Assembly: GCA_934436505.1 (NCBI GenBank)
Contig: CAKSAP010000002.1
Coordinates: 62,001 to 126,000 of the forward strand
DNA length: 64,000 bases
Direction: 5' to 3'
DNA from: an uncultured Eubacteriales bacterium
GTDB taxonomy: Bacteria; Bacillota; Clostridia; Oscillospirales; Acutalibacteraceae
Shown: positions 1 to 8,722 of the stretch, in pieces
How positions within the stretch are numbered: position 1 is the first letter of the stretch
Layout of the letters: each line of letters opens with the position of its first letter
Program-made: the position numbers and the translations under genes
The notes under the pieces: model-generated
Databases searched by the model: none
Told to the model about the DNA's origin: nothing
Seen by the model: only the letters and a program-made list of their open reading frames with translations

Positions 1-882
1 CCGACAAGGCAGACGCCCCGTTTTGCAAAAAGCGGCGCTCCCGGCGAGGAGTGGGAGGTAAGCCTTGAATTAAAGCTCATTGCCGACGTGGGACTTTTAG
101 GCTTCCCGAATGTCGGTAAATCCTCATTTCTCTCCGTTGTCAGTGAGGCAAAGCCGATTATCGGCGATTATCACTTTACAACTATAATCCCCGTTTTGGG
201 TGTTGTTTCAATGGGCCCCGAAAACAGCTTTGTAATTGCCGATATTCCCGGACTTATCGAGGGTGCGGCTGACGGTGTGGGCTTAGGTCATGAATTTTTA
301 CGTCATGTTGAGCGTTGCCGTATGCTTGTGCATATAGTTGACGTTGCAGGCAGTGAGGGCAGAGACCCGATTGAGGACTTTGAAAAGATAAACGAAGAGC
401 TTGTAAAATTCAATCCCGAGCTTGCAAAATGTCCGCAGATTGTCGCAGGTAACAAAATCGACCTTGCCACAGACGAACAGCTTGCAACATTTAAGAATTA
501 CATTGAAAGCAAGGGCTATGAATACTTTGAAATTTGTGCGCCCATTCAGCATAACACGAAAGAGCTTATCAACGCCGTAGCGAAAAAGCTTGCTTCTCTT
601 CCGCCTGTTAAAAAATATGAATCGGAAGAAATTCCGCTTGAGGTTATGGCACAGAAGAAAAATGACGGCTTCAAGGTTACCGTTGAGGACGGCGTTTACA
701 TTGTCGAGGCTGAATGGCTCTACAAAATTCTTCTCAAAACCGATCCCGACGACTACTCCTCACTTCAATATTTCCAAAATGTTCTTCAATCCAGCGGTAT
801 AATCGATGAGCTTATCAAGCAGGGTATTCACGAAGGGGATACAGTATCAATCTACGACCTCGAATTCGATTACATCCCTTAA
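1..882 (+). CDS. obg: GTPase Obg/CgtA (5' truncated by window edge)
   Basis: The reading frame is open from base 1, so the N-terminal glycine-rich Obg fold lies mostly outside the window; the first residues seen are the end of that fold (RFAKSGAPGEEW). The G domain follows, with P-loop GFPNVGKS, switch II DIPGL and NKID. The last ~65 residues form the OCT domain typical of gram-positive Obg proteins. Obg is an essential ribosome-associated GTPase in large-subunit assembly and stress or sporulation signalling. A GTG at 88 could be mistaken for the start, but it lies directly before the P-loop and cannot be real. Confidence 0.95.
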   Translation, partial: PTRQTPRFAKSGAPGEEWEVSLELKLIADVGLLGFPNVGKSSFLSVVSEAKPIIGDYHFTTIIPVLGVVSMGPENSFVIADIPGLIEGAADGVGLGHEFLRHVERCRMLVHIVDVAGSEGRDPIEDFEKINEELVKFNPELAKCPQIVAGNKIDLATDEQLATFKNYIESKGYEYFEICAPIQHNTKELINAVAKKLASLPPVKKYESEEIPLEVMAQKKNDGFKVTVEDGVYIVEAEWLYKILLKTDPDDYSSLQYFQNVLQSSGIIDELIKQGIHEGDTVSIYDLEFDYIP

Positions 883-890
883 TTTTGGTG

Positions 891-1097
891 CTTTTTGCGC
901 AATACTGCGTTGTTGCGTGCTCGACGTATGGCATACGCCATCGCACTTGCGCCTTGCTCTGCACAAAAATCACTCAAAATTAAAATCTATTGTAACTTTT
1001 TGCGTATAGCTTCGTTGCTTCGCACTCGAAGTATATTCATACGCCGTCGTGCTTGCGCCTTGCTCAGCACAAAAATCACACAAAATTAAAATCTATT
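891..1097. repeat. Two tandem diverged copies of a ~102-bp repeat
   Basis: Copies at 891-991 and 996-1097 have a period of 105 bp. Both begin with CTTTTTGCG, carry a CTTGCGCCTTGCTC core followed by GCACAAAAATCAC, and end in AAAATTAAAATCTATT. The 3' half is nearly identical and the 5' half has diverged. The short reading frames that cross it are low-complexity and have no ribosome binding site, so I treat it as non-coding. It fills the gap between obg and mrnC. Confidence 0.8.
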
Positions 1098-1143
1098 AAA
1101 ATAAATACCTATAAACAACCTATTTTTTTATATCAGGTGAAAA

Positions 1144-1575
1144 ATGGACAATAATAAAATTGCAAACAAAAATGACATATCGAATTACAGTCCTATGGCT
1201 ATGGCGTTTTTGGGCGATGCGGTTTACGGACTTTTGGTGCGTGAAAAGCTCGTTCTTGAATGTAACAGACCTGCGGGTGTTCTACATACGCTTTCGATAA
1301 AGCAGGTAAATGCCGCCGCACAGGCAAAGGGTGCAAAAAAGCTTTTATCTGTTTTGACTCAAGAGGAATCGGACGTGTTTAAGCGTGGCAGAAACACCCA
1401 CACAAAGCACACTCCGAAAAATCAGTCCGAGGGCGATTATCATTACGCCACGGGTCTTGAAACACTTTTCGGTTATCTGTATCTTTTGGGCGAGGAAAAA
1501 AGACTTCGTGAGCTATTTGAAATAATCAACGGCGACGGGGTGCTCAATTCTGAAACGGGTAGCGACAAGGACTAA
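1144..1575 (+). CDS. mrnC: Mini-ribonuclease 3
   Basis: A 143-residue single-domain RNase III-like protein without a dsRNA-binding domain, the usual size for MrnC. The N-terminal block SPMAMAFLGDAVYGLLVRE carries the catalytic-site acidic residues, and the second block DYHYATGLETLFGYLYL supplies the remaining ones. In Bacillus the enzyme matures the ends of 23S rRNA. AGGTGA lies just before the ATG. The stop codon abuts the next gene, suggesting translational coupling. In many Firmicutes mrnC follows cysS; here it follows obg. Confidence 0.93.
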   Translation: MDNNKIANKNDISNYSPMAMAFLGDAVYGLLVREKLVLECNRPAGVLHTLSIKQVNAAAQAKGAKKLLSVLTQEESDVFKRGRNTHTKHTPKNQSEGDYHYATGLETLFGYLYLLGEEKRLRELFEIINGDGVLNSETGSDKD

Positions 1576-1576
1576 T

Positions 1577-2422
1577 ATTAAAAACACATTCAAGGACTTC
1601 CTTTGGTGGACTTTGGGCAGCATACTTTTTGCGGCTGCAATCAACCTTTTTACTGCGCCGAATGAGATAACCGTAGGCGGCTTTTCGGGAATTGCGACGG
1701 TTGTAAATTTCCTTTTCGGCTTTCCGATAGGTCTTTCGGTATTCCTTTTGAATGTGCCGTTATTTGTTGTTGCTTTTCTGAAATTAGGATATAAATTTGT
1801 TATAAAAACATTCGTTGCCACCTTTGAAAGCTCGTTTTTTATTGACCTGTTTGCAAGCTTTATGGAGGGCTATTCGGGCGACAGACTTTTAAGCTCTGTT
1901 TTCGGCGGTGTACTGCTCGGCACGGGACTTGGACTTATTTTCCTGCACGGTGCGACAACGGGCGGAACGGATGTTATCGCAACATTATTAAGACTTAAAT
2001 ATCCTCATCTTTCAATGGGCAGGCTCATTTTTATAGTTGACCTTACGATAGTTTTGCTGTCGTATTTCGCATATAAAAGCGTAGATGCAATACTCTATGC
2101 ACTTGTTACCGTTTTCATTTCAACTCAGGCGGTAGACCTTGTAGGCTCGGGCTTTTCACATTCTAAAACCGTGCTTATCGTTACCGAACACGGAAAAGAA
2201 ATGGCGCAGGAAATACTTTTTACACTCGGCAGGGGAGTTACATCTGTTAAGGCTCAGGGCGCATATACGGGAAACGAAAAGCAGATAATCTTCTGTGCCG
2301 TGAGAGCCGAAGAGGTTGCGTATTTTTCAAAGCTTATAGGTCAGGTTGACAAAAATTCATTTATGATAGTTACCGATGCCGACGATATTTACGGCAACGG
2401 CTTTAATAAAGAAAAACTGTAA
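1577..2422 (+). CDS. YitT family membrane protein (DUF161/DUF2179)
   Basis: An integral membrane protein with about five hydrophobic helices (DUF161, residues ~10-180) and a soluble C-terminal DUF2179 domain (~190-270, including YTGNEKQIIFCAV). Function is unknown across the family. The first standard start, TTG at 1613, would cut into the first helix and has no ribosome binding site. I prefer ATT at 1577: AAGGA at 1567-1571 is 5 nt upstream, it lies 1 nt after the mrnC stop, and it gives MKNTFKDFLWWTLGSILF, which fits the family's N-terminus. The start remains uncertain. Confidence 0.85.
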   Translation: MKNTFKDFLWWTLGSILFAAAINLFTAPNEITVGGFSGIATVVNFLFGFPIGLSVFLLNVPLFVVAFLKLGYKFVIKTFVATFESSFFIDLFASFMEGYSGDRLLSSVFGGVLLGTGLGLIFLHGATTGGTDVIATLLRLKYPHLSMGRLIFIVDLTIVLLSYFAYKSVDAILYALVTVFISTQAVDLVGSGFSHSKTVLIVTEHGKEMAQEILFTLGRGVTSVKAQGAYTGNEKQIIFCAVRAEEVAYFSKLIGQVDKNSFMIVTDADDIYGNGFNKEKL

Positions 2423-2442
2423 ATTTATATAAGAGGTAGTTT

Positions 2443-4248
2443 ATGGCAAAAAAGGAAAACATCAGAAATTTCTCGATTATCGCTCACATTGACCACGGCA
2501 AATCGACTCTTGCGGACAGACTTTTGGAGCTTACCGACTCTGTCGCAAAGCGTGATATGGCGGATCAGCTGCTTGACAATATGGATCTTGAGCGTGAAAG
2601 AGGTATTACAATCAAGGCTCACGCCGTAAAGCTTGACTATACCGCAAAGGACGGTAAGACCTACGAGCTTAATTTGATTGACACCCCCGGTCACGTTGAC
2701 TTTAACTATGAGGTATCCCGTTCTCTTGCGGCTTGTGAAGGTGCGGTGCTTATCGTTGACGCTTCGCAGGGCGTTGAGGCGCAGACTCTAGCAAATACAT
2801 ATCTTGCGCTTGACCACAATCTTGAAATTGTACCTATTATAAATAAAATAGATTTGCCTGCCGCAGATCCCGAGCGTGTTGCTCATGAGGTTGAGGACGT
2901 AATCGGCATCCCGTGCCTTGATGCGCCGAGAGTTTCTGCAAAAACAGGCGAAAATGTCGAGTCTGTTTTGGAGGAAATCGTAAATCTTGTTCCTCCTCCC
3001 GAGGACAGAGACAGCGAGCCGTTGAGAGCGTTGATTTTTGACTCGATTTACGACAGCTACCGTGGCGTAATCGTTTATGTCAGAGTTATGGACGGCAAGA
3101 TAAAGCCCGGCGACACTATGCGTATGATGGCTACGGGTGCGGAATTTACCGTTGTTGAAACAGGCTATATGAGAGCAACCTCTCTTGAGCCTGCAAAAGA
3201 GCTTTCTTCGGGCGAGGTCGGATATATCACGGCTTCAATCAAAACCGTTTCCGACGCCCGTGTCGGCGATACCGTTACAACAGCCGAAAGACCTGCCACA
3301 GAGCCGCTTCCCGGTTACAGAAAGGTAAATCCGATGGTGTTCTGCGGAGTTTATCCTGCCGACGGTGCGGACTATGAAAATCTCCGTGACGCACTTGAAA
3401 AGCTTCAATTAAATGATGCGGCGCTCTCCTTTGAGCCTGAAACCTCGGGTGCATTGGGCTTCGGCTTCCGTTGCGGTTTCCTCGGACTTCTCCACCTCGA
3501 AATTATACAGGAACGCCTTGATAGGGAATATAATCTTGACCTTGTAACAACAATCCCGAGCGTTGTATATAAAATTCATCTTACCGATAAATCGGTGGTT
3601 GAAATCGACAACCCGTCGAACTATCCCGATCCTGCGACGATTGATTACTCGGAAGAGCCCGTTGTCGAGGCACACATTTACGCTCCGCCCGAATATGTCG
3701 GTGCAATTATGGACTTGTGTCAGGACAGGCGTGGCACTTATGAGGGGATGACCTATCTTGATGCGGACAGAGTTGATTTGAAATACATTCTTCCGCTTAA
3801 CGAGATAATCTATGACTTCTTTGACGTTCTCAAATCGAGAACAAGAGGCTATGCTTCCTTTGACTATGAGCTCAAAGGCTATGAAAAATCACAGCTTGTT
3901 AAGCTTGACGTGCTGTTAAACGGCGATGTAATAGACGCTCTTTCGTTTATTATTCATTCCGATAAGGCATATACAAGAGCAAGAAAAATCGCAGAAAAGC
4001 TTAAAGAGAATATTCCGAGACAGATGTTTGAAATCCCGATTCAGATAGCAGTCGGCGGAAAGGTAATCGCCCGTGAAACCGTTAAGGCAATGCGTAAGGA
4101 CGTGCTTGCGAAGTGCTACGGCGGCGATATTACAAGAAAGAAGAAGCTTCTCGAAAAACAGAAGGAAGGAAAGAAGCGAATGCGTCAGTTCGGTACGGTT
4201 GAAGTACCGCAGGAGGCATTTATGTCGGTGTTGAAATTAGATGAATAA
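2443..4248 (+). CDS. lepA: Elongation factor 4 (LepA)
   Basis: 601 residues, the normal length for LepA/EF4. GTPase motifs are [16 protein letters not shown] and NKIDLP; domain order follows EF-G without domain IV, and the LepA-specific C-terminal domain ([15 protein letters not shown] onward) is present. This membrane- or ribosome-associated translational GTPase can back-translocate stalled ribosomes and affects 30S biogenesis. AGAGGTAG precedes the ATG. Its 3' end overlaps the next gene by 8 bp. In many Firmicutes lepA neighbours hemW, as here with one gene between. Confidence 0.98.
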   Translation: MAKKENIRNFSIIAHIDHGKSTLADRLLELTDSVAKRDMADQLLDNMDLERERGITIKAHAVKLDYTAKDGKTYELNLIDTPGHVDFNYEVSRSLAACEGAVLIVDASQGVEAQTLANTYLALDHNLEIVPIINKIDLPAADPERVAHEVEDVIGIPCLDAPRVSAKTGENVESVLEEIVNLVPPPEDRDSEPLRALIFDSIYDSYRGVIVYVRVMDGKIKPGDTMRMMATGAEFTVVETGYMRATSLEPAKELSSGEVGYITASIKTVSDARVGDTVTTAERPATEPLPGYRKVNPMVFCGVYPADGADYENLRDALEKLQLNDAALSFEPETSGALGFGFRCGFLGLLHLEIIQERLDREYNLDLVTTIPSVVYKIHLTDKSVVEIDNPSNYPDPATIDYSEEPVVEAHIYAPPEYVGAIMDLCQDRRGTYEGMTYLDADRVDLKYILPLNEIIYDFFDVLKSRTRGYASFDYELKGYEKSQLVKLDVLLNGDVIDALSFIIHSDKAYTRARKIAEKLKENIPRQMFEIPIQIAVGGKVIARETVKAMRKDVLAKCYGGDITRKKKLLEKQKEGKKRMRQFGTVEVPQEAFMSVLKLDE

Positions 4249-4729
4249 CAGAGATAACATTTTGCAGAGGTTGGACGAGCTTTCCGTTTCATATGAGCTA
4301 AAGGAGCACCCTGCCGCTTTTACAATGGAAGAGCTTGACGAATTGCACCTCAACGATAACAACGAAATATGCAAAAACCTGTTTCTTCGTGATTACAAGG
4401 GAAAAAGACACGCCCTTGTAATTTTGCGAGGAGATAAGCACGCAGATTTACCGCTTATCCGTGATGAAATAGGCTCAACAAGATTGAGCTTTGCCTCGGA
4501 TGAGCGACTTTCGAAGTATCTCGACGTCAAAAAAGGCTCTGTTTCGCTTTTGGGTATCATAAACGATACTGCGGATGCGGTTGAGGTCTATCTTGACAAG
4601 GATTTGAAAACGCTTCCGTGCCTCGGCTTTCATCCGAACGACAACACGGCTACCGTACTTTTGAGCTTTGACGACGTGATAAAATATGTCGAAAGCACCG
4701 CACACGATATTCGCTTTATAAAGGTATGA
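4241..4729 (+). CDS. YbaK/ProX-type aminoacyl-tRNA deacylase
   Basis: 162 residues of a single YbaK/aminoacyl-tRNA-editing domain. Diagnostic stretches are [32 protein letters not shown] and the C-terminal [15 protein letters not shown], the pattern of free-standing prolyl-tRNA editing proteins (ProX/PrdX), which hydrolyse mischarged Ala-tRNA(Pro). The exact substrate cannot be settled from sequence alone. It overlaps lepA by 8 bp and hemW by 4 bp, so all three are likely co-translated. Confidence 0.85.
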   Translation: MNNRDNILQRLDELSVSYELKEHPAAFTMEELDELHLNDNNEICKNLFLRDYKGKRHALVILRGDKHADLPLIRDEIGSTRLSFASDERLSKYLDVKKGSVSLLGIINDTADAVEVYLDKDLKTLPCLGFHPNDNTATVLLSFDDVIKYVESTAHDIRFIKV

Positions 4730-5820
4730 AAAAGGATATAGGCTTATATATTCACATTCCGTTTTGCGACTCAAAATGTCCGTATTGCGATTTCTATTCT
4801 TTTCGCTGCAAGGATGACGAAAAAGAGCAATATGTGAGCCTTTTATGCGACGAAATAAAGTCGAAATCAGGACAAATCAACTGTAAAGTAAATACACTTT
4901 ACATAGGCGGAGGAACCCCGTCATGTATAGGGTTTGAACGTCTTTGCAAAATCATTGAATGTGTAAAATCTAATTTTTCATTAAACGTCGGTGCAGAGAT
5001 AACGGTCGAGTGTAATCCGCACTCCGTTTCCTATGAATTTTTCAAAAATATTGCGTCTGTCGGAGTAAACAGAGTGTCGCTCGGGCTTCAATCGGCAAAC
5101 GATAATGAACGTAAAAAACTCGGCAGAATATCGGGCAAAAAAGAGGTTGAAAATGCCGTCAATTTTGCACGAAAAGCGGGTATCGAAAACGTTTCGCTTG
5201 ACGTTATGCTCGGTATCCCCGAAAGCACGGTCGAAAGCTTGCAAACTACGCTTGATTTTTGTATAGGTCAAAACGTACCGCACATTAGCTGTTATATCCT
5301 TAAAATTGAGGAAAACACGCCGTTTTATAAAATGCAAAATACGCTTTCGCTGCCCGACGACGATACCGTTGCAGATATGTATTTGTTTATGTGCGAATAT
5401 CTTGAAAGGCACGGCTATAATCAGTATGAAATTTCAAATTACTCTAAGCAGGGCTTTGAAAGCCGACACAATTTGAAATATTGGAATTGCGAGGAATATT
5501 TAGGTATCGGCTCTTCGGCTCATTCCTTTATTGACGGAAAACGCTTTTACTGTGAGAAAAGAACGGATAAATTTGTCTGCGTTCCCGACGGCGAGGGCGG
5601 CGATTTTTCGGAATATGCAATGCTGAAGTTAAGACTGAAGCAGGGGATAACCGAAGCGGAAACGGAATGCAGGTTTTCTCATCCGATACCCGAAAAAATG
5701 CGCCGTGAGGCTGAATTTTTGCAAAAGAACGGGCTTGTAATTTCGGACTCTGAGGGTATCAGACTTACCCGAAACGGATTTTTGCTTTCAAATACTGTCA
5801 TTTCAAGGTTGATATATTAA
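4726..5820 (+). CDS. hemW: Radical SAM heme chaperone HemW
   Basis: 364 residues, radical SAM fold. The N-terminal cluster motif is CDSKCPYCDF (CxxxCxxC followed by D-F). True HemN coproporphyrinogen oxidases have a fourth cysteine (CxxxCxxCxC), so HemW is the better call. IYIGGGTPS-like glycine motif (YIGGGTPSCIG) and the HemN C-terminal domain (ISNYSKQGFESRHNLKYW) are present. HemW binds heme and inserts it into client proteins; no heme biosynthesis genes are nearby. Confidence 0.9.
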   Translation: MKKDIGLYIHIPFCDSKCPYCDFYSFRCKDDEKEQYVSLLCDEIKSKSGQINCKVNTLYIGGGTPSCIGFERLCKIIECVKSNFSLNVGAEITVECNPHSVSYEFFKNIASVGVNRVSLGLQSANDNERKKLGRISGKKEVENAVNFARKAGIENVSLDVMLGIPESTVESLQTTLDFCIGQNVPHISCYILKIEENTPFYKMQNTLSLPDDDTVADMYLFMCEYLERHGYNQYEISNYSKQGFESRHNLKYWNCEEYLGIGSSAHSFIDGKRFYCEKRTDKFVCVPDGEGGDFSEYAMLKLRLKQGITEAETECRFSHPIPEKMRREAEFLQKNGLVISDSEGIRLTRNGFLLSNTVISRLIY

Positions 5821-5871
5821 AAATATTGTGTTAAAATACTTTTTGCAAATTTTAAGAAAGAAGGTGGACAA

Positions 5872-6786
5872 ATGCCCATTAAAATAGATAATCAGCTTCC
5901 GGCAAGGCATAGCCTTGAGCTTGAAAATATTTTCGTTATGCCGGAAAACAGAGCAATGACGCAGGATATTCGTCCGCTTCATATTATAATTCTTAACCTT
6001 ATGCCGACTAAAATCGAAACCGAAACGCAGATTTTACGTCTTTTGAGTAATTCTCCGCTTCAGGTTGACGTCGAGCTTTTGCAGGTTAAGTCGCATGTCG
6101 CAAAGAACGTCTCACAGGAGCATATGCTCAAGTTTTACAAGACCTTTGACGACGTTAAAAACCGCAAGTTTGACGGTATGATTGTAACGGGTGCGCCTGT
6201 TGAAATGATGCCGTTTGAAGAGGTTGATTATTGGGACGAGCTTTGCGAGATTTTCGATTGGGCAAAGACCAATGTGTATTCTACCTATAATATATGCTGG
6301 GGTGCTCAGGCGGCATTGTACTATAAATACGGCGTTCCGAAGCATATGCTTGACGAAAAGCTCTTCGGTGTTTTCAAGCACAGACCGCTTGACCTGTATC
6401 ATCCGCTGCTCCGTGGCTTCTCCGACGTTTATTATGTTCCTCATTCAAGGCATACCGAAACTCGCAGGGAGGATATTGCCGAGGTCAAGGATTTGCAGAT
6501 TTTGTCTTATTCCGACGAAGCAGGTGTGCATCTCATCTCCGATATGGCTTGCAGAAACTTCTTCTGCACGGGACATTCCGAGTATGACAGTGATACGCTT
6601 GCAAAGGAATATTTCAGGGATTTGAAAAAAGGTATGAATATCAAAATGCCTTACAATTATTTCCCCGATAACGACCCGAGGAAAACACCGCCGATTACTT
6701 GGCGTGGGGTGGGAAGTCTTTTGTTCCAAAATTGGCTTAACTATTTTGTCTACCAAAGAACTCCTTATGACCTTAATTCCTTATAA
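5872..6786 (+). CDS. metA: Homoserine O-acetyltransferase, MetA family
   Basis: 304 residues, full length for MetA. It acylates L-homoserine, the first committed step of methionine synthesis. The catalytic cysteine is C142 in [11 protein letters not shown]; the His-Glu pair lies in the C-terminal half (FCTGHSEYD). Position 111 is glutamate (TGAPVE), which in characterised MetA enzymes selects acetyl-CoA; the succinyl-specific E. coli enzyme has glycine there. AGAAAGAAGGTGG precedes the ATG. It appears to be monocistronic: a terminator follows and no other met gene is in the window. Confidence 0.95.
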   Translation: MPIKIDNQLPARHSLELENIFVMPENRAMTQDIRPLHIIILNLMPTKIETETQILRLLSNSPLQVDVELLQVKSHVAKNVSQEHMLKFYKTFDDVKNRKFDGMIVTGAPVEMMPFEEVDYWDELCEIFDWAKTNVYSTYNICWGAQAALYYKYGVPKHMLDEKLFGVFKHRPLDLYHPLLRGFSDVYYVPHSRHTETRREDIAEVKDLQILSYSDEAGVHLISDMACRNFFCTGHSEYDSDTLAKEYFRDLKKGMNIKMPYNYFPDNDPRKTPPITWRGVGSLLFQNWLNYFVYQRTPYDLNSL

Positions 6787-6800
6787 TTTATTAAATAAAG

Positions 6801-6836
6801 GCGGCTGCGAAAACACGGTTTTTTCAGTCGCTTTTC
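6801..6836 (+). terminator. Rho-independent terminator after metA
   Basis: GCGGCTG at 6801 pairs with CAGTCGC at 6825-6831, with the inner A/T tracts extending the stem, followed by TTTTC. It lies just downstream of the metA stop. Confidence 0.65.
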
Positions 6837-6909
6837 ATTATAATATAAGGCGAACATAGGCGCATAACAATAATGTTCGCATAAATAACCGCTTTTGAGA
6901 AAATTCTTC

Positions 6910-6938
6910 TTGACTTACGCAACGGTTTATGTTATATT
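6910..6938 (+). promoter_or_regulatory. Sigma-A promoter for rpmG-secE-nusG
   Basis: TTGACT at 6910-6915, a 17-nt spacer, and TATATT at 6933-6938. It is the only strong promoter-like match upstream of rpmG, and predicts transcription from about 6945. Confidence 0.75.
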
Positions 6939-6944
6939 ACTTGT

Positions 6945-6970
6945 ACCTCTGAAAGAGGGTTCTTTTTTTG
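6945..6970 (+). promoter_or_regulatory. Terminator-like hairpin in the rpmG leader (candidate attenuator)
   Basis: Immediately downstream of the predicted start site, CCTCT-GAA-AGAGG forms a short hairpin followed by TTCTTTTTTT. This is the shape of an intrinsic terminator, but it sits inside the leader, about 60 nt before the rpmG start codon. Confidence 0.5.
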
Positions 6971-7031
6971 TGCCCACTTTTTTTGAGGTAGGCTAAACAA
7001 GCGTGTAACGCTAATAATGGAGGTGCCGAAA

Positions 7032-7181
7032 ATGAGAGTAAAGGTTACATTGGCTTGCACAGAGTGCAAACAGCGCAACTACAACACAATGAAAAACAAG
7101 AAGAACACACCGGACAGGTTGGAGATGAACAAGTACTGCAGATTCTGCAAGAAACATACTCTCCACAGAGAAACGAAGTAA
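7032..7181 (+). CDS. rpmG: 50S ribosomal protein L33
   Basis: 49 residues, [17 protein letters not shown] onward, ending [10 protein letters not shown]. All four zinc-ribbon cysteines are present (C9, C12, C36, C39), so this is the zinc-binding form rather than the cysteine-free paralogue. GGAGGTG precedes the ATG. The order rpmG-secE-nusG is standard in Firmicutes. Confidence 0.96.
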   Translation: MRVKVTLACTECKQRNYNTMKNKKNTPDRLEMNKYCRFCKKHTLHRETK

Positions 7182-7196
7182 GCGGAGGTTAAAACA

Positions 7197-7565
7197 ATGG
7201 CTGACGAAATTAAAAAGGATTCTGCCGCTGCTCCCGAAAAAAAGTCCAAGAAAGAAAACAAGCCCGAAGCTCCTAAGAAAAAGAAGAATGTTTTTGCCAC
7301 AATGGGTAAGAACATTAAGAAGTTCTTTAAGGATTTAAGAGGCGAGTGCAAAAAGGTCGTATGGCCGGATTCAAAAACCGTTCTCAAAAGCACAGGCGTA
7401 GTTTTGCTCTGCGTATTTGTTTTGGGTTTGGTAATCTGGGGTATCGACACAGGTCTTTCGGAACTTATTAAGCTTCTCGTAAATGCTTCGAAAAATGCGC
7501 CGGCTGACACAGAAACAACAGCAGCCGTAGCAGGTTCAATCATTTCCGGATTCTTTGGTTTATAA
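7197..7565 (+). CDS. secE: Preprotein translocase subunit SecE
   Basis: 122 residues. A long lysine- and acid-rich N-terminus (~45 residues, longer than minimal SecE) precedes the conserved amphipathic helix (KNIKKFFKDLRGECKKVVWP) and one transmembrane helix (~65-85). SecE clamps SecY in the SecYEG channel. A further ~25 residues, threonine/alanine rich, follow the helix. GCGGAGG lies 10 nt before the ATG; nusG follows after 12 nt. Confidence 0.95.
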   Translation: MADEIKKDSAAAPEKKSKKENKPEAPKKKKNVFATMGKNIKKFFKDLRGECKKVVWPDSKTVLKSTGVVLLCVFVLGLVIWGIDTGLSELIKLLVNASKNAPADTETTAAVAGSIISGFFGL

Positions 7566-7577
7566 GGGGGATGTCTA

Positions 7578-8135
7578 ATGGCAGAAATCTCCAAGTGGTA
7601 CGTTGTTCATACTTATTCGGGTTATGAGAATAAGGTTGCGGCGAATATCGAAACGGTAGTCGAAAATCGTAAGATGCAGGACTATATTCTTGATGTTCAA
7701 GTGCCGACTGAGCTCGTTACCGAGATTAAGGACGACGGAACCAAGAAAGAAATTGAAAGAAAAATTTTCCCCGGTTACGTTATCGTAAAGCTTGCTGTCT
7801 TTGAAAATGAGGACTCTGGCGAGCTTGAGATGACAGATGACACATGGTATGTCATTCGCAACACGAGAGGTGTTACGGGCTTTGTAGGCCCCGAGGGTAA
7901 GCCTGTTCCGCTTTCGGACAGTGAAATTGCCGCTCTCGGCGTTGAAAAGCGTGTTGTTGAGGTAAACTACGCAAAGGGCGATATGGTTACCATTATCGAC
8001 GGTGCTTTTGACGGCATTATCGGTGTAGTTGACGAAATAGACACAGAAAACAATATGGTCAGAGTTATAATTTCAATGCTCGGCAGAGAAACGCCGGTTG
8101 AACTTGAGCTCGATCAGGTTGAAAAACAACAGTAA
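7578..8135 (+). CDS. nusG: Transcription termination/antitermination factor NusG
   Basis: 185 residues. The NGN domain begins KWYVVHTYSGYENKVAANIE and includes FPGYVIVKL and WYVIRNTRGVTGFVG; a C-terminal KOW domain includes KGDMVTIIDGAFDGIIG. NusG binds RNA polymerase and couples it to the ribosome or Rho. GGGGG precedes the ATG. Last gene of the rpmG-secE-nusG unit, followed by a weak hairpin terminator. Confidence 0.97.
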   Translation: MAEISKWYVVHTYSGYENKVAANIETVVENRKMQDYILDVQVPTELVTEIKDDGTKKEIERKIFPGYVIVKLAVFENEDSGELEMTDDTWYVIRNTRGVTGFVGPEGKPVPLSDSEIAALGVEKRVVEVNYAKGDMVTIIDGAFDGIIGVVDEIDTENNMVRVIISMLGRETPVELELDQVEKQQ

Positions 8136-8145
8136 ACATGGTATT

Positions 8146-8165
8146 AAGCGACAAGTCGCTTTTTA
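8146..8165 (+). terminator. Weak terminator after nusG
   Basis: AGCGA-CAAG-TCGCT hairpin followed by TTTTTA. The stem is only five base pairs, so read-through into rplK is likely. A separate perfect palindrome, AGCGCATATGCGCT, follows at 8167-8180. Confidence 0.5.
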
Positions 8166-8180
8166 TAGCGCATATGCGCT

Positions 8181-8215
8181 GTGGGAGGAATAGGCGAAGC
8201 CACTTATTCCGCCAC
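8181..8215 (+). promoter_or_regulatory. Candidate L1-binding operator in the rplK leader
   Basis: GTGGGAGGAATA pairs with TATTCCGCCAC: outer stem GTGG/CCAC, a GA-versus-G internal loop, then GGAATA/TATTCC. This matches the shape and bases of the L1 site in 23S rRNA helix 76 (GUGGGAGG opposite an A-rich strand ending CCAC). Autoregulation of rplK-rplA by L1 is known in E. coli; assignment here is by resemblance. Confidence 0.6.
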
Positions 8216-8240
8216 TACCACGATTTTTGGAGGTGCTAAA

Positions 8241-8666
8241 ATGGCTCAGAAAGTAATAGGCTTTATTAAGCTTCAAATCCCTGCCGGCAAGGCAACACCG
8301 GCACCGCCCGTTGGACCGGCACTCGGTCAGCACGGCGTTAACATCATGGCGTTCACAAAGGAATTCAATGAGCGCACAAAGAACGACGCAGGACTTATAA
8401 TCCCCGTTGTTATCACTGTTTATGCAGACCATTCGTTCACATTCATAACAAAGACTCCTCCTGCAGCAGTCCTTCTTAAAAAGGCTTGCGGCATCGAGAG
8501 CGGTTCAGGCGTACCGAATAAGACTAAGGTCGCAACAATCACGAAAGAACAGCTTCAGAAGATCGCAGAGCAGAAAATGCCCGACCTCAACGCAGCAACT
8601 GTTGAAACTGCAATGAGCATGATCGCAGGTACAGCTCGTTCAATGGGCATCACTGTCGAAGACTGA
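8241..8666 (+). CDS. rplK: 50S ribosomal protein L11
   Basis: 141 residues starting [20 protein letters not shown], with the conserved [17 protein letters not shown] loop and the C-terminal rRNA-binding domain ending [11 protein letters not shown]. It forms part of the GTPase-associated centre and stringent-response site. The open frame extends upstream, but the ATG at 8241 with TTGGAGGTG before it matches the family. Confidence 0.98.
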   Translation: MAQKVIGFIKLQIPAGKATPAPPVGPALGQHGVNIMAFTKEFNERTKNDAGLIIPVVITVYADHSFTFITKTPPAAVLLKKACGIESGSGVPNKTKVATITKEQLQKIAEQKMPDLNAATVETAMSMIAGTARSMGITVED

Positions 8667-8675
8667 TGCTCCTTC

Positions 8676-8701
8676 GTGGGAGGAAAAATCCGATTAACCA
8701 C
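8676..8701 (+). promoter_or_regulatory. Second candidate L1-binding operator, between rplK and rplA
   Basis: GTGG-GA-GGA-AAAA-TCC-GATTAA-CCAC: the same outer stem and GA internal loop as the site at 8181-8215, with a shorter hairpin and an A-rich opposite strand. It lies 22 nt before the rplA start codon and overlaps the region where ribosomes load. Assignment is by resemblance to 23S rRNA helix 76. Confidence 0.55.
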
Positions 8702-8722
8702 TTAATAGGAGGAAAGTAAATT

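Noticed and set aside
806..1089. Overlapping 64-67 residue open frames across the tandem repeat after obg
   Set aside because: They arise from repeated low-complexity DNA, lack ribosome binding sites and resemble no protein.
7079..7594. A 171-residue frame antisense to rpmG-secE
   Set aside because: It lies opposite three well-identified genes and starts in nusG; no family match.
8136..8240. Riboswitch ahead of rplK
   Set aside because: The pairing pattern fits an L1-binding operator and a weak terminator better than any ligand-binding riboswitch I recognise.
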